A program made the translations under genes and the position numbers. A stretch of DNA of 52,278 nucleotides from NCBI GenBank assembly GCA_026706025.1, contig JAPOZO010000065.1, positions 1-52,278 of the forward strand, in the 5' to 3' direction. Source of the DNA: Candidatus Poribacteria bacterium. GTDB lineage: Bacteria > Poribacteria > WGA-4E > WGA-3G. The notes under the pieces are model-generated. The model was not told where the DNA came from. It ran no database searches and was given only the letters and a program-made list of their open reading frames with translations. Below, in pieces: positions 15,188 through 25,256 of this stretch (within the stretch, counting starts at the first letter, position 1; the number at the start of each line of letters is the position of its first letter).

Positions 15188-17674
15188 ATGGAAATTAAAA
15201 AATTTTATCCGTTTTTTATTTTCGTATGGATAAACGTTGTGTTCATAATACACGGCGCGGCAGAGAACACCGCCGATGATACGACAGCGACAGATTATTT
15301 CGAGCAGATTACGCTATTTTCGGGAGGCAGAATCACGCGCTTTACACAGATGCCGATTCGCGTGCATATTTCACCGACCCTCAAAGCACACCCGTATCTA
15401 AACGAGATACGCTACGCAATGCGCACTTGGGAAACCGTTACTGACGGAAAAATCCGGTTCCAAGAAACCGAAACCTTGGCGCAAGCAGGCATCCGCGTTA
15501 CCTCAACCTATACCGGTAGCCTGAGTTTCCTGGATACGCGACTCGGTAGCGCGGAGTTAACGCGACTTGAGCAAGGTAGACCCACGGTCTCTGGTGCTGA
15601 TGTCCAAGCCGAAAAGAACAACGTCAATCAACCCACAAACGCCGCAGCCAATTTCAGAGTAGAAGTGATCCTTGTCTTAGAGAGTGATGGCACCACCGGC
15701 GAACTCTCAGAAGAAAAGATGCGCACTGTGTGCCTCCATGAATTTGGACATGCCATCGGGTTATGGGGACACAGTCCAAGTGCCGATGATGTCTGCCATG
15801 CGATGGCAACCGGGCAACACCCAACACAGCGCGATATCAATACACTCTTGAAGCTTTATAACACACCGCTCCACACCTCGCAGCACGACATTGCCATTGA
15901 CCTCCTGAAAAAAGCGATCCAGACGAATCCGAGGCTCGCGCGTCCGCACTATCTCTTGGGGGCAGTCTACTTCGACAAAGGCGATATGGCATCGGCGATC
16001 CCTAATTTTCAGAACTGCCTCGAGGTTGACCCGAACTATGAACCGGCGCGGCAGAAACTGATTCAAGCGTACCAAAAAACAGGACAATCAAATCAAGCAC
16101 TCCGTCAGGTTGAACAGCGCGTGAAAAGTCAGCAGGGGCACCGTTCCTTCCGTGAAAATGCTGATTCCTATAACCGCCTCGGTACGCTCTATTACCGACA
16201 AGGCGATATGGACAAGGCGATAGAGGCATTCGAGAAGGCACTTAAACGCTCACCGCACCATAAAACTGCGAAACAGAACCTCAATCAACTCTACCGTCAA
16301 AAAGCGTTCAACGCTTTGAAACGCCGTGCTTTTGACGAAGCGACGACATATTTTCAGAAAGCCATCCGTCTTGATCCGGAGGACGCTACCACCTATCGCG
16401 TCATGGGAGACGGATATGCACTCGCCTCCGAGTTTTCCCAAGGGATTGCATATTATCAAAAGGCACTTGAGCTCGCCCCGGACGATGCTGAGACGCAGAA
16501 GAACCTCGCACTCACTTATACGAACCACGGTGTGGTGCTTAGAAACAGAGGCGAATGGGATGCCGCGATTCGCGCCTATCGCGACGCTTTGGCATTGCAA
16601 CCGACCTATCAAATCGCCAAGGCAAACTTAATTGACGCGCTCTCACAAAAGGCGAACGCACGTCGGCAAGCCGGACGCACCGATGCGGCAATCGAGACCT
16701 ACCTCGAATTGCAAAAACTGCAACCAGATGATACAACTATCGCCAGTCTGCTCGGTGAATTATACCTTCTTAAGGGGGGTGATTATCCGGCAGCGATAGC
16801 GGCGTTTCATAAGGTTTACACGACACAACCCGCCGACAAACAGGCGAAACAGAACCTCATCGCTGCGTATCAGCAATACGCAAAAACTTTGCGGAACCGA
16901 AGAGAGTACGCTGCCGCACTCGAACAACTCCAGAAAGCAGCAGCACTCTTTCCAGATGACATCAATCTCCGTGTGAATCTATCGCAAGCGTATCAACATG
17001 TCGGCAAATATGAACAGGCGAGTGCTGAATTAGAATGGATTTTAGCGCGGTCGCCGAATCACAAAAACGCGAAGATAGAACTCGTGAACCTCCAGGTCCG
17101 GCGTGGAAATACCTTGATGAACCAGAAGAAATACGCAGCAGCCCTCGCCGTCTTTGAAGCAATTCCGGGAGCTGAAAAAACTTTAGATATGCACAACATG
17201 ATCGGCTATCTCTATCTCGTGCAGGATGAGCATCTTAAAGCGTTAGCGACTTTTGAGACCGTCCTTGCGAAACGTCCGAAGAATGCTGTCGCATATCAAA
17301 ATCTGCTCTCGCTGGAATCTCAACTTGATGTGATGTTGAGTAAAGCGAGAGCCGCAGCCTCGCCAACACCCGGCACCGGCGAGGCTGCTCCAAACCGCGA
17401 CACCACTGACCCGATTGCTGAGAAGTTGGCGCGCGTGCAATGTGCGCTCATCCGGTGTTTAATGAACCGGAAAGCACCGAAAAATGCGATGGAGAAATAC
17501 CAACAGGCGTTAGGCGTGAAACCCTACGCGCCAAAATCGAGAGACCTACTTATCGAGACCGGTAAACAACTCGCCAATTGGTTTCAGAAGCGAAACGACA
17601 TTGACAGTTATGAAGCGATTGTGCGTTGGGCGACGGAGTTGGATAGCAATTTTAAAGAATCGCTGGAGCCTTAA
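15188..17674 (+). CDS. Exported matrixin-like metalloprotease with long TPR array
   Basis: The 828-residue protein begins with a hydrophobic signal or anchor segment (about residues 4-26). A metzincin-type protease domain follows, with zinc motif HEFGHAIGLWGH at residues 184-195 (three His, catalytic Glu185); VCHAMATG downstream is in the place of the Met-turn. From about residue 225 to the end are many tetratricopeptide repeats, e.g. RPHYLLGAVYFDKGDMASAI and YNRLGTLYYRQGDMDKAIEA, a scaffold for protein binding. Exported protease plus TPR suggests processing or assembly of surface proteins, which is inference. No C-terminal sorting signature is present. It precedes the WD40 gene by 31 bp and may be co-transcribed. 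Confidence 0.8.
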   Translation: MEIKKFYPFFIFVWINVVFIIHGAAENTADDTTATDYFEQITLFSGGRITRFTQMPIRVHISPTLKAHPYLNEIRYAMRTWETVTDGKIRFQETETLAQAGIRVTSTYTGSLSFLDTRLGSAELTRLEQGRPTVSGADVQAEKNNVNQPTNAAANFRVEVILVLESDGTTGELSEEKMRTVCLHEFGHAIGLWGHSPSADDVCHAMATGQHPTQRDINTLLKLYNTPLHTSQHDIAIDLLKKAIQTNPRLARPHYLLGAVYFDKGDMASAIPNFQNCLEVDPNYEPARQKLIQAYQKTGQSNQALRQVEQRVKSQQGHRSFRENADSYNRLGTLYYRQGDMDKAIEAFEKALKRSPHHKTAKQNLNQLYRQKAFNALKRRAFDEATTYFQKAIRLDPEDATTYRVMGDGYALASEFSQGIAYYQKALELAPDDAETQKNLALTYTNHGVVLRNRGEWDAAIRAYRDALALQPTYQIAKANLIDALSQKANARRQAGRTDAAIETYLELQKLQPDDTTIASLLGELYLLKGGDYPAAIAAFHKVYTTQPADKQAKQNLIAAYQQYAKTLRNRREYAAALEQLQKAAALFPDDINLRVNLSQAYQHVGKYEQASAELEWILARSPNHKNAKIELVNLQVRRGNTLMNQKKYAAALAVFEAIPGAEKTLDMHNMIGYLYLVQDEHLKALATFETVLAKRPKNAVAYQNLLSLESQLDVMLSKARAAASPTPGTGEAAPNRDTTDPIAEKLARVQCALIRCLMNRKAPKNAMEKYQQALGVKPYAPKSRDLLIETGKQLANWFQKRNDIDSYEAIVRWATELDSNFKESLEP

Positions 17675-17705
17675 CACTGACAACCAATAAAGGAGCCACA
17701 CGTTC

Positions 17706-19582
17706 ATGAAAACAAGATTTTTCATTTTAACGCTGTTAATGGTTTCAAACCTCAGTATTCTACCCTGTTTTGCACAATATGCGGCGCACACGCAGTTCAG
17801 TCTACCCGAAGGTGCCAAAGCCCGTCTCGGTAAAGGTGAAATAAATGAGATAACGTATTCACCCGATGGTTCGTTGCTTGCCGTGGCGAGTAGTATCGGT
17901 ATCTGGCTCTATGATGCCGAAACGTACCGAGAGGTCGCACTACTTGCAGGACATACGAGCTCAATCAATAGTGTGTCGTTCAGTCCGGATGGTACTACCA
18001 TTGCGAGTGGGAGTGATGACGGAAAGATACGTTTGTTGGATGTTGTGACCGGTGCGGTTAAAGACACACTCACAAATCCTATAGATCAGTTTGGCCTCGA
18101 CGATGTCTTGAGTGTGTTGTTTAGTCCGGATGGTTCGTTGCTTGCCAGTAGGGGTTGGTCTGAAGTGCATTTATGGGATGTTGCGGCAGGTACCCTCAAA
18201 GCAACACTCTCAACAGATCCATACCTGATAGCGAGTGTGTCGTTCAGTCCCGATAGTGCGACGCTTGCCAGTGGGAGCCTGGACAACACAGTGCATTTAT
18301 GGGACGTTGCCACCGGCACCCTCAAAGCAACACTCAGAGAGGATACATTTCTCATCAGCACTGATTGGGCCCGAAGTGTATCGTTCAGTCCCGATGGCAT
18401 CACTATTGCGAGTGGGAGTGATGATGGAAAGGTACGTCTGTGGGACATTGCCACCGGCACCCTCAAAGACTCACTCACAGGACACACGGGGAGACTTTTG
18501 AGTGTGTCGTTCAGTACTGATGGTACGATACTTGCCGGCGGGAGTGGGAAGGGTACGACGTACCTGTGGAATGTTGCGACCGGCACCCTTAAAGACACAC
18601 TCATAACAGAGGCGGGTGATGTCAGGAGCGTGTCGTTCAGTACTGATGGTAAGACACTGGTCAGTGGTGGGTCTTGGGGAGCAGTGCACTTATGGGATGT
18701 TGGGACCGGCATGCTGAAATCCATGATCACAGTAGAGACGGGGGGAGCGTGATTGGTTCGTTCAGTCCGGATAGCAAGACACTTGCCACCGGTGGGCATT
18801 GGGGAAGAACGATGCGTTTATGGGATGTTGCGTCCGGCACACTGAAATCCACATTCGTGGCAGAGGCGGGTGGTATCATAAGCCTGGCGTTCAGTCCTGA
18901 TGGCACCATCGTTGCCAGTGTGAGTTGGAGTGGGACGGTGTTGTTGTGGGATCTCGCACCCGCCGCACCAGAACCGCCACGCCTCGCAGCTGATGTCAAC
19001 GGTGATAGTCGTGTGAACATCCAAGACCTCGTCGCCGTCGCTGCCGCTTTCGGTGAAACAGGAGAGACCTCCGCCGATGTCAACGGTGATGGTCAGGTCA
19101 ATATTCAAGACCTCGTCGCCGTCGCCGCAGCATTTGGTGAAACGGCTGCCGGCGCGCCCTCTGCATCTCATCTTTCTGCGGAGACCGTGCAACAGTGGCT
19201 TTCCGCTGCTAAGCAACTTGGTCTCACCGATACAACCTCACAACGCGGCATCCGTTTCCTTGAGCAGCTCCTGTTAGTGTTGACACCACAAGAGACAGCA
19301 CTCTTAGCGAACTACCCGAACCCGTTTAACCCAGAGACATGGATACCCTACCAATTGGCAAACCCAGCAGATGTCACGCTTCGCATCTACACTATAGACG
19401 GAAGTTTGGTACGCATGCTATCATTAGGGCATAAAGCAGTAGGCATCTATCAGTCCCGTAATCGTGCCGCCTATTGGGATGGCAAAAACGAGGTAGGCGA
19501 ACCCGTCGCAAGCGGTGTCTATTTCTACACCTTAACCGCGGGCGAGTTCAACGCAACGCGTAAAATGTTGATACGAAAGTAG
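17706..19582 (+). pseudogene. Secreted WD40 - dockerin - FlgD-like protein, interrupted by a frameshift
   Basis: A signal peptide (ending near CFAQ) is followed by WD40 blades (VSFSPDGTTIASGSDDGKIR and similar). The first frame stops at 18750-18752, but the blade continues in another frame as SFSPDSKTLATGGHWG. Then come two dockerin-type calcium loops (DVNGDSRVNIQDL, DVNGDGQVNIQDL) and a FlgD-like end (NYPNPFNPETWIPY to ATRKMLIRK). The break maps to a run of six G at 18740-18745: one extra G, or a -1 slip, restores the frame precisely. It may be an assembly error, a true mutation, or a slippage or phase-variable site, so the protein may be functional. Homologous in its N-terminus to the gene at 20992. 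Confidence 0.75.
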
Positions 19583-19588
19583 GCGAGT

Positions 19589-19725
19589 ACGCAGTTAACA
19601 GTTATCAGTTGTCAGTTACAAGAGATTTTTGATAATTCCAACGCTCCTTTCTGATAACTGAAAGATTTTTTTCGGAGAAAAAAAATCGTCCTGATGACTG
19701 ATAACTATTAAAACTGATAACTACT
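19589..19725. repeat. Palindromic intergenic element, copy 7
   Basis: AGTTAACAGTTATCAGTTGTC and CAGTTACAAGAGATT form the left half. The right half is CTGATAACTGAAAG, a GATTTTTTTC-GGA-GAAAAAAAATC hairpin (about 19665-19689) and TGATGACTGATAACT units. The preceding CGAGTACGCAG tract after the stop codon recurs after the genes ending at 25119 and 29609. Confidence 0.6.
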
Positions 19726-19745
19726 CTAACAAAGGAACATATTCT

Positions 19746-20957
19746 ATGAATCTCTCTAAGTCAATCCAAATAAGTTTGGTCATCCTGATAGTTCTCCAGA
19801 TCGCCATCTTTAGCGGTTGTGATCAGTATAAAGAACTCACCAATGATCCGCCTGAAATAACCAACCTCACTGTCCCCGTGGAGGTTGAATACGGCGAAAC
19901 CGTTCAACTCCGAATCAGGGCTTTTGATGCGGATGACGACGATCTAACCTATATATGGGATGTCTCCGAAGGCACATTGGTTAGTGACACGGGATCCGAA
20001 GTTCAGTGGACTGCCCCAGAGTCAGACGAAGAGATGGTGCCCTCGAAAGTCGTAACCGTTAACGTTTATGTCCGAGACGGTAGCGAGAAAGATGCCTCTA
20101 AAACGGCAACGATCCTCGTCTACTCCAAACCTTACAGAATCGCCGAGGTGCTCAGCGGCACCTATAGGCTCGTTTCCAAAAGTGTTCACGGCGACCCCGT
20201 TCAAGTAGCGGGCACCCTGCGCCTCACGCCCACAACGTTCACACAGGAGTTCCAAGAGGTTTTAGAAGGCGAAGCACAATCTCTGAAACAGTTCGTCACC
20301 GGTTCCTACAAACTCGTCAGACCGTTCAACCAAAGCAGTGGGACGATCCACTGGTTCACGCATGGAAACCCTAGGCCTTCCGTAATTACATATACTTGGG
20401 ATGGACGATTCTTGGCTTTAGTTTTTCGCGCAGATGCCACGCAGTATATCTATAATCGTGGAGGCGCGGTCCCCGAAGTTGTCGAAACCGATGATGTGGA
20501 GCCAGAACCGATTGCTCCCGAACCCATTGAAGAAGATGTCGAACCAGAACCGATTGCTCCCGAACCGGAGCCGATTGCTCCCGAACCCGTTGAAGAACTG
20601 GAGGAGCTTAACCCAGATCCGATTAATACCGATGGCAAACCCGTTACAATAACCGATGCAACCTTCAATGCCAACGTGTTGAACGCTGAATTACCTGTTG
20701 TGCTTGAATTTGAAGCCGATTGGTGTCCGTTCTGCAGACAGATGAAGCCGGTCGTTGAGTCAGTCGCATTAGAACACCGGAACACTTTCATCATTGGGAA
20801 GTTGGATATCGACGAAAACCGTCAGACGACGGGGAAATATAAAGTCAATGGGATTCCGACGTATCTTGTATTCCGAGATGGCGCAGTAGCCGCGAGATTC
20901 GCAGGGGCAATGCCAAAAGCTATATTTGAGCAGAAAATCTTTGATGCCCTAAAATAG
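19746..20957 (+). CDS. Lipoprotein with Ig/PKD-like domain and C-terminal thioredoxin domain
   Basis: The 403-residue exported lipoprotein has a lipobox AIFSGC near residues 21-26. The N-terminal part (DPPEITNLTVPVEVEYGETV to RDGSEKDASKTATI) resembles a PKD/cadherin-type beta-sandwich. A middle module (SGTYRLVSK to YTWDGRFL) is shared with the lipoprotein at 25257. A Pro/Glu linker of EPEPIAPEP repeats leads to a thioredoxin domain with the active-site motif WCPFC followed by RQMKP, and cis-Pro segment GIPTYLVF. It probably acts as an envelope thiol oxidoreductase anchored away from the membrane by the linker. The thioredoxin part is closely related to the UGA-containing protein at 29989. Confidence 0.85.
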   Translation: MNLSKSIQISLVILIVLQIAIFSGCDQYKELTNDPPEITNLTVPVEVEYGETVQLRIRAFDADDDDLTYIWDVSEGTLVSDTGSEVQWTAPESDEEMVPSKVVTVNVYVRDGSEKDASKTATILVYSKPYRIAEVLSGTYRLVSKSVHGDPVQVAGTLRLTPTTFTQEFQEVLEGEAQSLKQFVTGSYKLVRPFNQSSGTIHWFTHGNPRPSVITYTWDGRFLALVFRADATQYIYNRGGAVPEVVETDDVEPEPIAPEPIEEDVEPEPIAPEPEPIAPEPVEELEELNPDPINTDGKPVTITDATFNANVLNAELPVVLEFEADWCPFCRQMKPVVESVALEHRNTFIIGKLDIDENRQTTGKYKVNGIPTYLVFRDGAVAARFAGAMPKAIFEQKIFDALK

Positions 20958-20991
20958 CGGTGCCCGTGGACACAAGCAAAGAGGAGTTCCA

Positions 20992-23900
20992 ATGAAAATC
21001 ACACGCTTTTCAATTTTAACGCTCATATTTATGGTATTTGCGCTTGTGCCGAATAGTTTCGGGCAAGCCTATACGCAATGGGATTTACCTGAAGGGGCCA
21101 AAGCTAGATTCGGCAAAGGCAATATAGAGGCTCTAACCTATTCTCCAGATGGCAGGCGATTGGCAGTAGCCGGTTCCGCCGGGATTTGGATATATGACAC
21201 ACAAACAGGAATAGAGATTGACCGGCTCACTACGGATACATCCGATCTTGATTGGATTAAGAGTGTCGCGTATTCTCCAGATGGCGGTACACTGGCAAGT
21301 AGCACATCCCATAAAGTGTATTTGTGGGATACTGGCACAGGACTAGCCAAAGGTGAGGTTGTAGGGCCGCTTATAAGAGGTGTTGATCCTGAGGTTAGCG
21401 TTAGGTATTCTCCCGATGGGGGTATACTCGCAAGTGCGGGTTATGGCAACTATACCGTGCGGCTGTGGAATACCGTCACAGGCGAACATCTTGAACCCCT
21501 ACGAGGTCATACAGAGGTTATCAACAGCATTGCCTTCAGTCCGGATGGTAGGATGCTCGCAAGTGGGAGTAGCGACAAGACCGTGCGGTTGTGGGATGTT
21601 GAATCTGGTACGCACAAGGCAACCCTTGCAGGGCATACGGAGGCTATCTACAGTGTGAGTTTCAGTCCGGATGGTACCATTCTCGCAAGTGGAGGTCGGG
21701 ATGGGAAGATACGGTTATGGAATGTTGTCACCGGCGAACTTAAAGCCACACTTGGACGGACTTGGTTTTGGGGTAACCTCAGTTTCAGTCCGGATGGCAC
21801 TACCCTCGCAAATGGAAGTATAGATGGAAACATACGATTGTGGGATGTTGTCACCAGCGAACTTAAAGCCACACTTAAAGGGCATTCAAGCGGGATAGGG
21901 GTGATTGTTACATTTAGTCCAGATGGCACCACTCTCACAAGTGGCAGTTGGGATGGAAAGATACGCTTATGGAATGCGACTACCGGTCAACTTAAAGCTA
22001 CGCTTGGAGGACATACGAACCAAGTCACTAAGGTTGTGTATTCTCCGGATGGCAGCACGCTGGCGATTGGGCATTGGGGTCCCAATGATATAGAGTTGTG
22101 GGATGTTGCCACAGGACAGCGCAAAGCTGCATTGGCTACTCATTCTAATGCAGGGGACACCCTTGCTTATTCTCCAGATGGTCGTACATTGGCGATTGGG
22201 AATGACACTACCGTGGAGTTGTGGGATACTTTCACAGGACAGAAGAAGGCGGGACTTGCTGGACATAAGAAGGAAGTCTGGAGCATCGCATATTCGCCAG
22301 ATGGTGGGATGCTTGCCAGTGGGGGCGTGGATGGCACCGTGCGGTTGTGGGATGCAAAGTCTGGCGCACATAAACATACCCTTATAGAGCAGGCAGGATG
22401 GGTCAGTAGTGTTGGTTTCAGTCCGGATAGTAGGATGCTTGCAAGTGCTGATTATACGGACGACACCGTGCGGTTGTGGGATGTAGACACGGGTAGACTT
22501 CTTAAAACTTTCATGGGGCACCTGGATGGTGTTAGTGGGATTACCTTCAGTCCGGACGGGAAGACACTCGCGGTCGAAGATCCGCGTAAGAGGCTTTTTG
22601 ATTCTAAAATCGTGCTATGGGATGTCGCGAGTGAGCAACGCAAAGCCACAATTCCACTCACAAATGGCTGCTATTACTCTGGTGTTGCCTTCAGTCCGGA
22701 TGGAAGTATACTGGCAAGTGGAAATCATGCGGAACTGCTATTGTGGGATATTGCCATAGGTGAACAACGGCAAGTTCTTTATGGGCATGCCTATCCGATT
22801 TCTAGTCTTGCCTTTGGTCCCAATGGCAGCACACTCGCCAGTGGGAGTGGTGATGGCACTGTGCTTCTGTGGGATGTTACGCCCTTCGTCCCAGAATATG
22901 ATCAACTGGATACAGACATTCGACAGACACAACCCGATACAGTTATCCAACAGTACGAGCGTGAGCAAGTGCGCTTAATCTATTTCCGTCCAAGCGATCG
23001 ACCCTCCCGTCAAGGGATTGACACAGAATTAGACACTTTAATAAGATGGTCACAGTACTTCTTCGCCGAACAGATGCAAGACTACGGCAGAAAAACCTTT
23101 GCCTTTGAAACCGATGCTACCGGTCACGCGAAGGTTCATCATGTTACCGGAAAATTTACCGATACATATTATCACGGTGATACCTACGACAAAGTGGTGA
23201 AAGAGGTTGCTGAGCGATTTGATACCTCAAGGGATGTCTTTTTGATTGCCGTAGATGTTAGTAGCGAATTCATTAACAATGAAGGCACTTGTGGGATAGG
23301 TGGCGGCGGTTGGAAATCGTATGACAGCGAACGCTGGCGACGGGATTTTGGCGGGACAGCCGTCATCCCTGCCTCCGGGGTCTGCATTAATCCGAGTATT
23401 ACTGCACATGAACTCGGACACGTCTTCGGATTGGAACACGATTTCCGAGATGACGCATATCTCATGGCTTACGGCACGCAAGAACGCTTATCGCACTGTG
23501 CCGCTGAATGGTTGGATGCACACCGGTTCTTCAACAACGATCCAACCACAGTCAATGAAACCACAACCATCGCTATGCATCCCGCTCAGGTATCCAATCC
23601 AGGGACCCGTCGCCTCCAGTTTGAATTGACCGACACCGATGGCCTCCATCAGGCACAGTTGATTGTTCCGGCAGCTGCCACCGACCCCGCCCAAGGCACT
23701 AAATTACATAGCTGCAAGTCCCTGAATGACAAAAATCAGACGGTCGCGTTTCTCACGACCGACGCAACTGTTCCGGCTGATAGCGAGGTAACGCTTCAAG
23801 TTATTGATGGCACTGGAAATATTACAAGGCAGGCATTTTCGCTGAAGGGAGGGGGTATTACATCGAAAGGAGAGGATATTACATCGAATCGGGCTCCGGT

Positions 23901-25119
23901 AGCCGTCGGTACAATTCCTGAACAAAATTTGACAGTCGGCGGCAATGCTGTGACGCTCAGTATATCGCCTTATTTCAGCGATCCAGACGGTGATGTTTTA
24001 AGTTATAAGGCGCAATCAAATAATACAAGAGTCGTGGGGGTGCGTTTGTTTGGAACTCAGATAACAATCGGACCGAGAACGGTCGGCAGCACGAGCGTGG
24101 CGGTGACAGCGAGTGATGGCAAATCGCTTGTCACGCAGCGTATTTCGGTTCATGTTAGAGATGCGCTGGTCAATGCGGGAACAGACGGTTTTGACGACGC
24201 ATTTGAGGGCACCGCCTTGCAGAACCCGAATTGGAAGTGGCAGAATGAACCCGCGAATTGGGATGTCGGGAAAACACGAGACGGTTTTCTCCATATCGAG
24301 AGCGAAACCAACCGGAATCTCTGGGCATCAGATGCCTCACATTTTCTCTATCAAGAAACCGATGCCGACGCGTTTGATGTTGAAACCCACTTTTTCAGCA
24401 GATGGGATACTGCTTCGGGGGTCAATGGATTGGTCGTGAAGAGTCCAGCAGACAATAACTGGGTGACAATAAAATTTTGGTCGCGGGATGCCGGTGCGAA
24501 AGGGCAAATCCAGTATCAAACCAGAGGACGCGGTTTAGTCGCGGATCCGGCATGGCGACCTGAATTCGGGGCGACGGAATTGTTTTTACGGCTCCGTAAG
24601 CAGGGAGACACTTATACAGGGTGGTATAAGACCCGCGCAGCCGATCCTTGGATAGAGATTGGGGTTGCCAATTTTCCGTTGACACCCCCGCTACAGTTGG
24701 GCATCTATGCGGGTGTCGCCGCGGGAACAGGTACTTTAACAGTTGACTATGATTACTTCCGAAGCACGGTTGACACGGGTGTTCTCGCGTCACCAATGCT
24801 ACAGATCGCTGCAATGGAAACACCGACGGAAACGACGCTACTACCGAACTACCCGAACCCGTTCAACCCTGAGACGTGGATACCGTATCGGTTATCATCT
24901 TCATCGGATGTAACAGTGCGTATCTATGCGATAAATGGCAATTTGGTGCGGCGTTTAGCGTTAGGACATCAGGCAATAGGGGTCTATCAATCCCGTAGCC
25001 GTGCAGCCTATTGGGACGGCAAAAACGAGGTAGGCGAACCCGTCGCAAGCGGTGTCTATTTCTACACATTAACGGCAGGCGAGTTTGCCGCCACACGAAA
25101 AATGTTAATACGAAAGTAG
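20992..25119 (+). CDS. Giant secreted WD40 - metalloprotease - DUF1349-like - FlgD-like protein
   Basis: A 1375-residue multidomain protein. A signal peptide (ending near SFGQ) precedes about 14 WD40 blades (residues about 40-640, e.g. SPDGRMLASGSSDKTVRLWD). A metzincin-like protease domain follows, with HELGHVFGLEHD at 806-817 (zinc His and catalytic Glu). Then come a cadherin-like module (about 966-1060, YFSDPDGDVLSY), a DUF1349/LamG-like beta-sandwich (about 1066-1260) and the FlgD-like end (NYPNPFNPETWIPY, about 1285-1375). The propeller is probably a binding platform placing the protease and glycan-binding module on a surface target. Its N-terminus and the following lipoprotein gene repeat the pair at 17706 and 19746, indicating block duplication. 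No dockerin here, unlike its paralogue. Confidence 0.85.
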   Translation: MKITRFSILTLIFMVFALVPNSFGQAYTQWDLPEGAKARFGKGNIEALTYSPDGRRLAVAGSAGIWIYDTQTGIEIDRLTTDTSDLDWIKSVAYSPDGGTLASSTSHKVYLWDTGTGLAKGEVVGPLIRGVDPEVSVRYSPDGGILASAGYGNYTVRLWNTVTGEHLEPLRGHTEVINSIAFSPDGRMLASGSSDKTVRLWDVESGTHKATLAGHTEAIYSVSFSPDGTILASGGRDGKIRLWNVVTGELKATLGRTWFWGNLSFSPDGTTLANGSIDGNIRLWDVVTSELKATLKGHSSGIGVIVTFSPDGTTLTSGSWDGKIRLWNATTGQLKATLGGHTNQVTKVVYSPDGSTLAIGHWGPNDIELWDVATGQRKAALATHSNAGDTLAYSPDGRTLAIGNDTTVELWDTFTGQKKAGLAGHKKEVWSIAYSPDGGMLASGGVDGTVRLWDAKSGAHKHTLIEQAGWVSSVGFSPDSRMLASADYTDDTVRLWDVDTGRLLKTFMGHLDGVSGITFSPDGKTLAVEDPRKRLFDSKIVLWDVASEQRKATIPLTNGCYYSGVAFSPDGSILASGNHAELLLWDIAIGEQRQVLYGHAYPISSLAFGPNGSTLASGSGDGTVLLWDVTPFVPEYDQLDTDIRQTQPDTVIQQYEREQVRLIYFRPSDRPSRQGIDTELDTLIRWSQYFFAEQMQDYGRKTFAFETDATGHAKVHHVTGKFTDTYYHGDTYDKVVKEVAERFDTSRDVFLIAVDVSSEFINNEGTCGIGGGGWKSYDSERWRRDFGGTAVIPASGVCINPSITAHELGHVFGLEHDFRDDAYLMAYGTQERLSHCAAEWLDAHRFFNNDPTTVNETTTIAMHPAQVSNPGTRRLQFELTDTDGLHQAQLIVPAAATDPAQGTKLHSCKSLNDKNQTVAFLTTDATVPADSEVTLQVIDGTGNITRQAFSLKGGGITSKGEDITSNRAPVAVGTIPEQNLTVGGNAVTLSISPYFSDPDGDVLSYKAQSNNTRVVGVRLFGTQITIGPRTVGSTSVAVTASDGKSLVTQRISVHVRDALVNAGTDGFDDAFEGTALQNPNWKWQNEPANWDVGKTRDGFLHIESETNRNLWASDASHFLYQETDADAFDVETHFFSRWDTASGVNGLVVKSPADNNWVTIKFWSRDAGAKGQIQYQTRGRGLVADPAWRPEFGATELFLRLRKQGDTYTGWYKTRAADPWIEIGVANFPLTPPLQLGIYAGVAAGTGTLTVDYDYFRSTVDTGVLASPMLQIAAMETPTETTLLPNYPNPFNPETWIPYRLSSSSDVTVRIYAINGNLVRRLALGHQAIGVYQSRSRAAYWDGKNEVGEPVASGVYFYTLTAGEFAATRKMLIRK

Positions 25120-25129
25120 GCGAGTACGC

Positions 25130-25235
25130 AGCTGTCAGTTACCAGTTACCAGTTACCAGAGAAGAAGAGGTCCCTCTTTTAACTGGTTACTGGCCACTGG
25201 ACACTGGTGACTGATACACTGATAACTGGTAACTA
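25130..25235. repeat. Palindromic intergenic element, copy 8
   Basis: GTCAGTTACCAGTTACCAGT, then CAGAGAAGAAGAGG, then CCTCTTTTAACTGG, then TTACTGGCCACTGGACACTG and TGATAACTGGTAACT. The heptads here read CAGTTACC. Adjacent ACTACTCTAACAAAGGAGC is also found before the paralogous lipoprotein gene at 19746. Confidence 0.55.
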
Positions 25236-25256
25236 CTCTAACAAAGGAGCATATTA

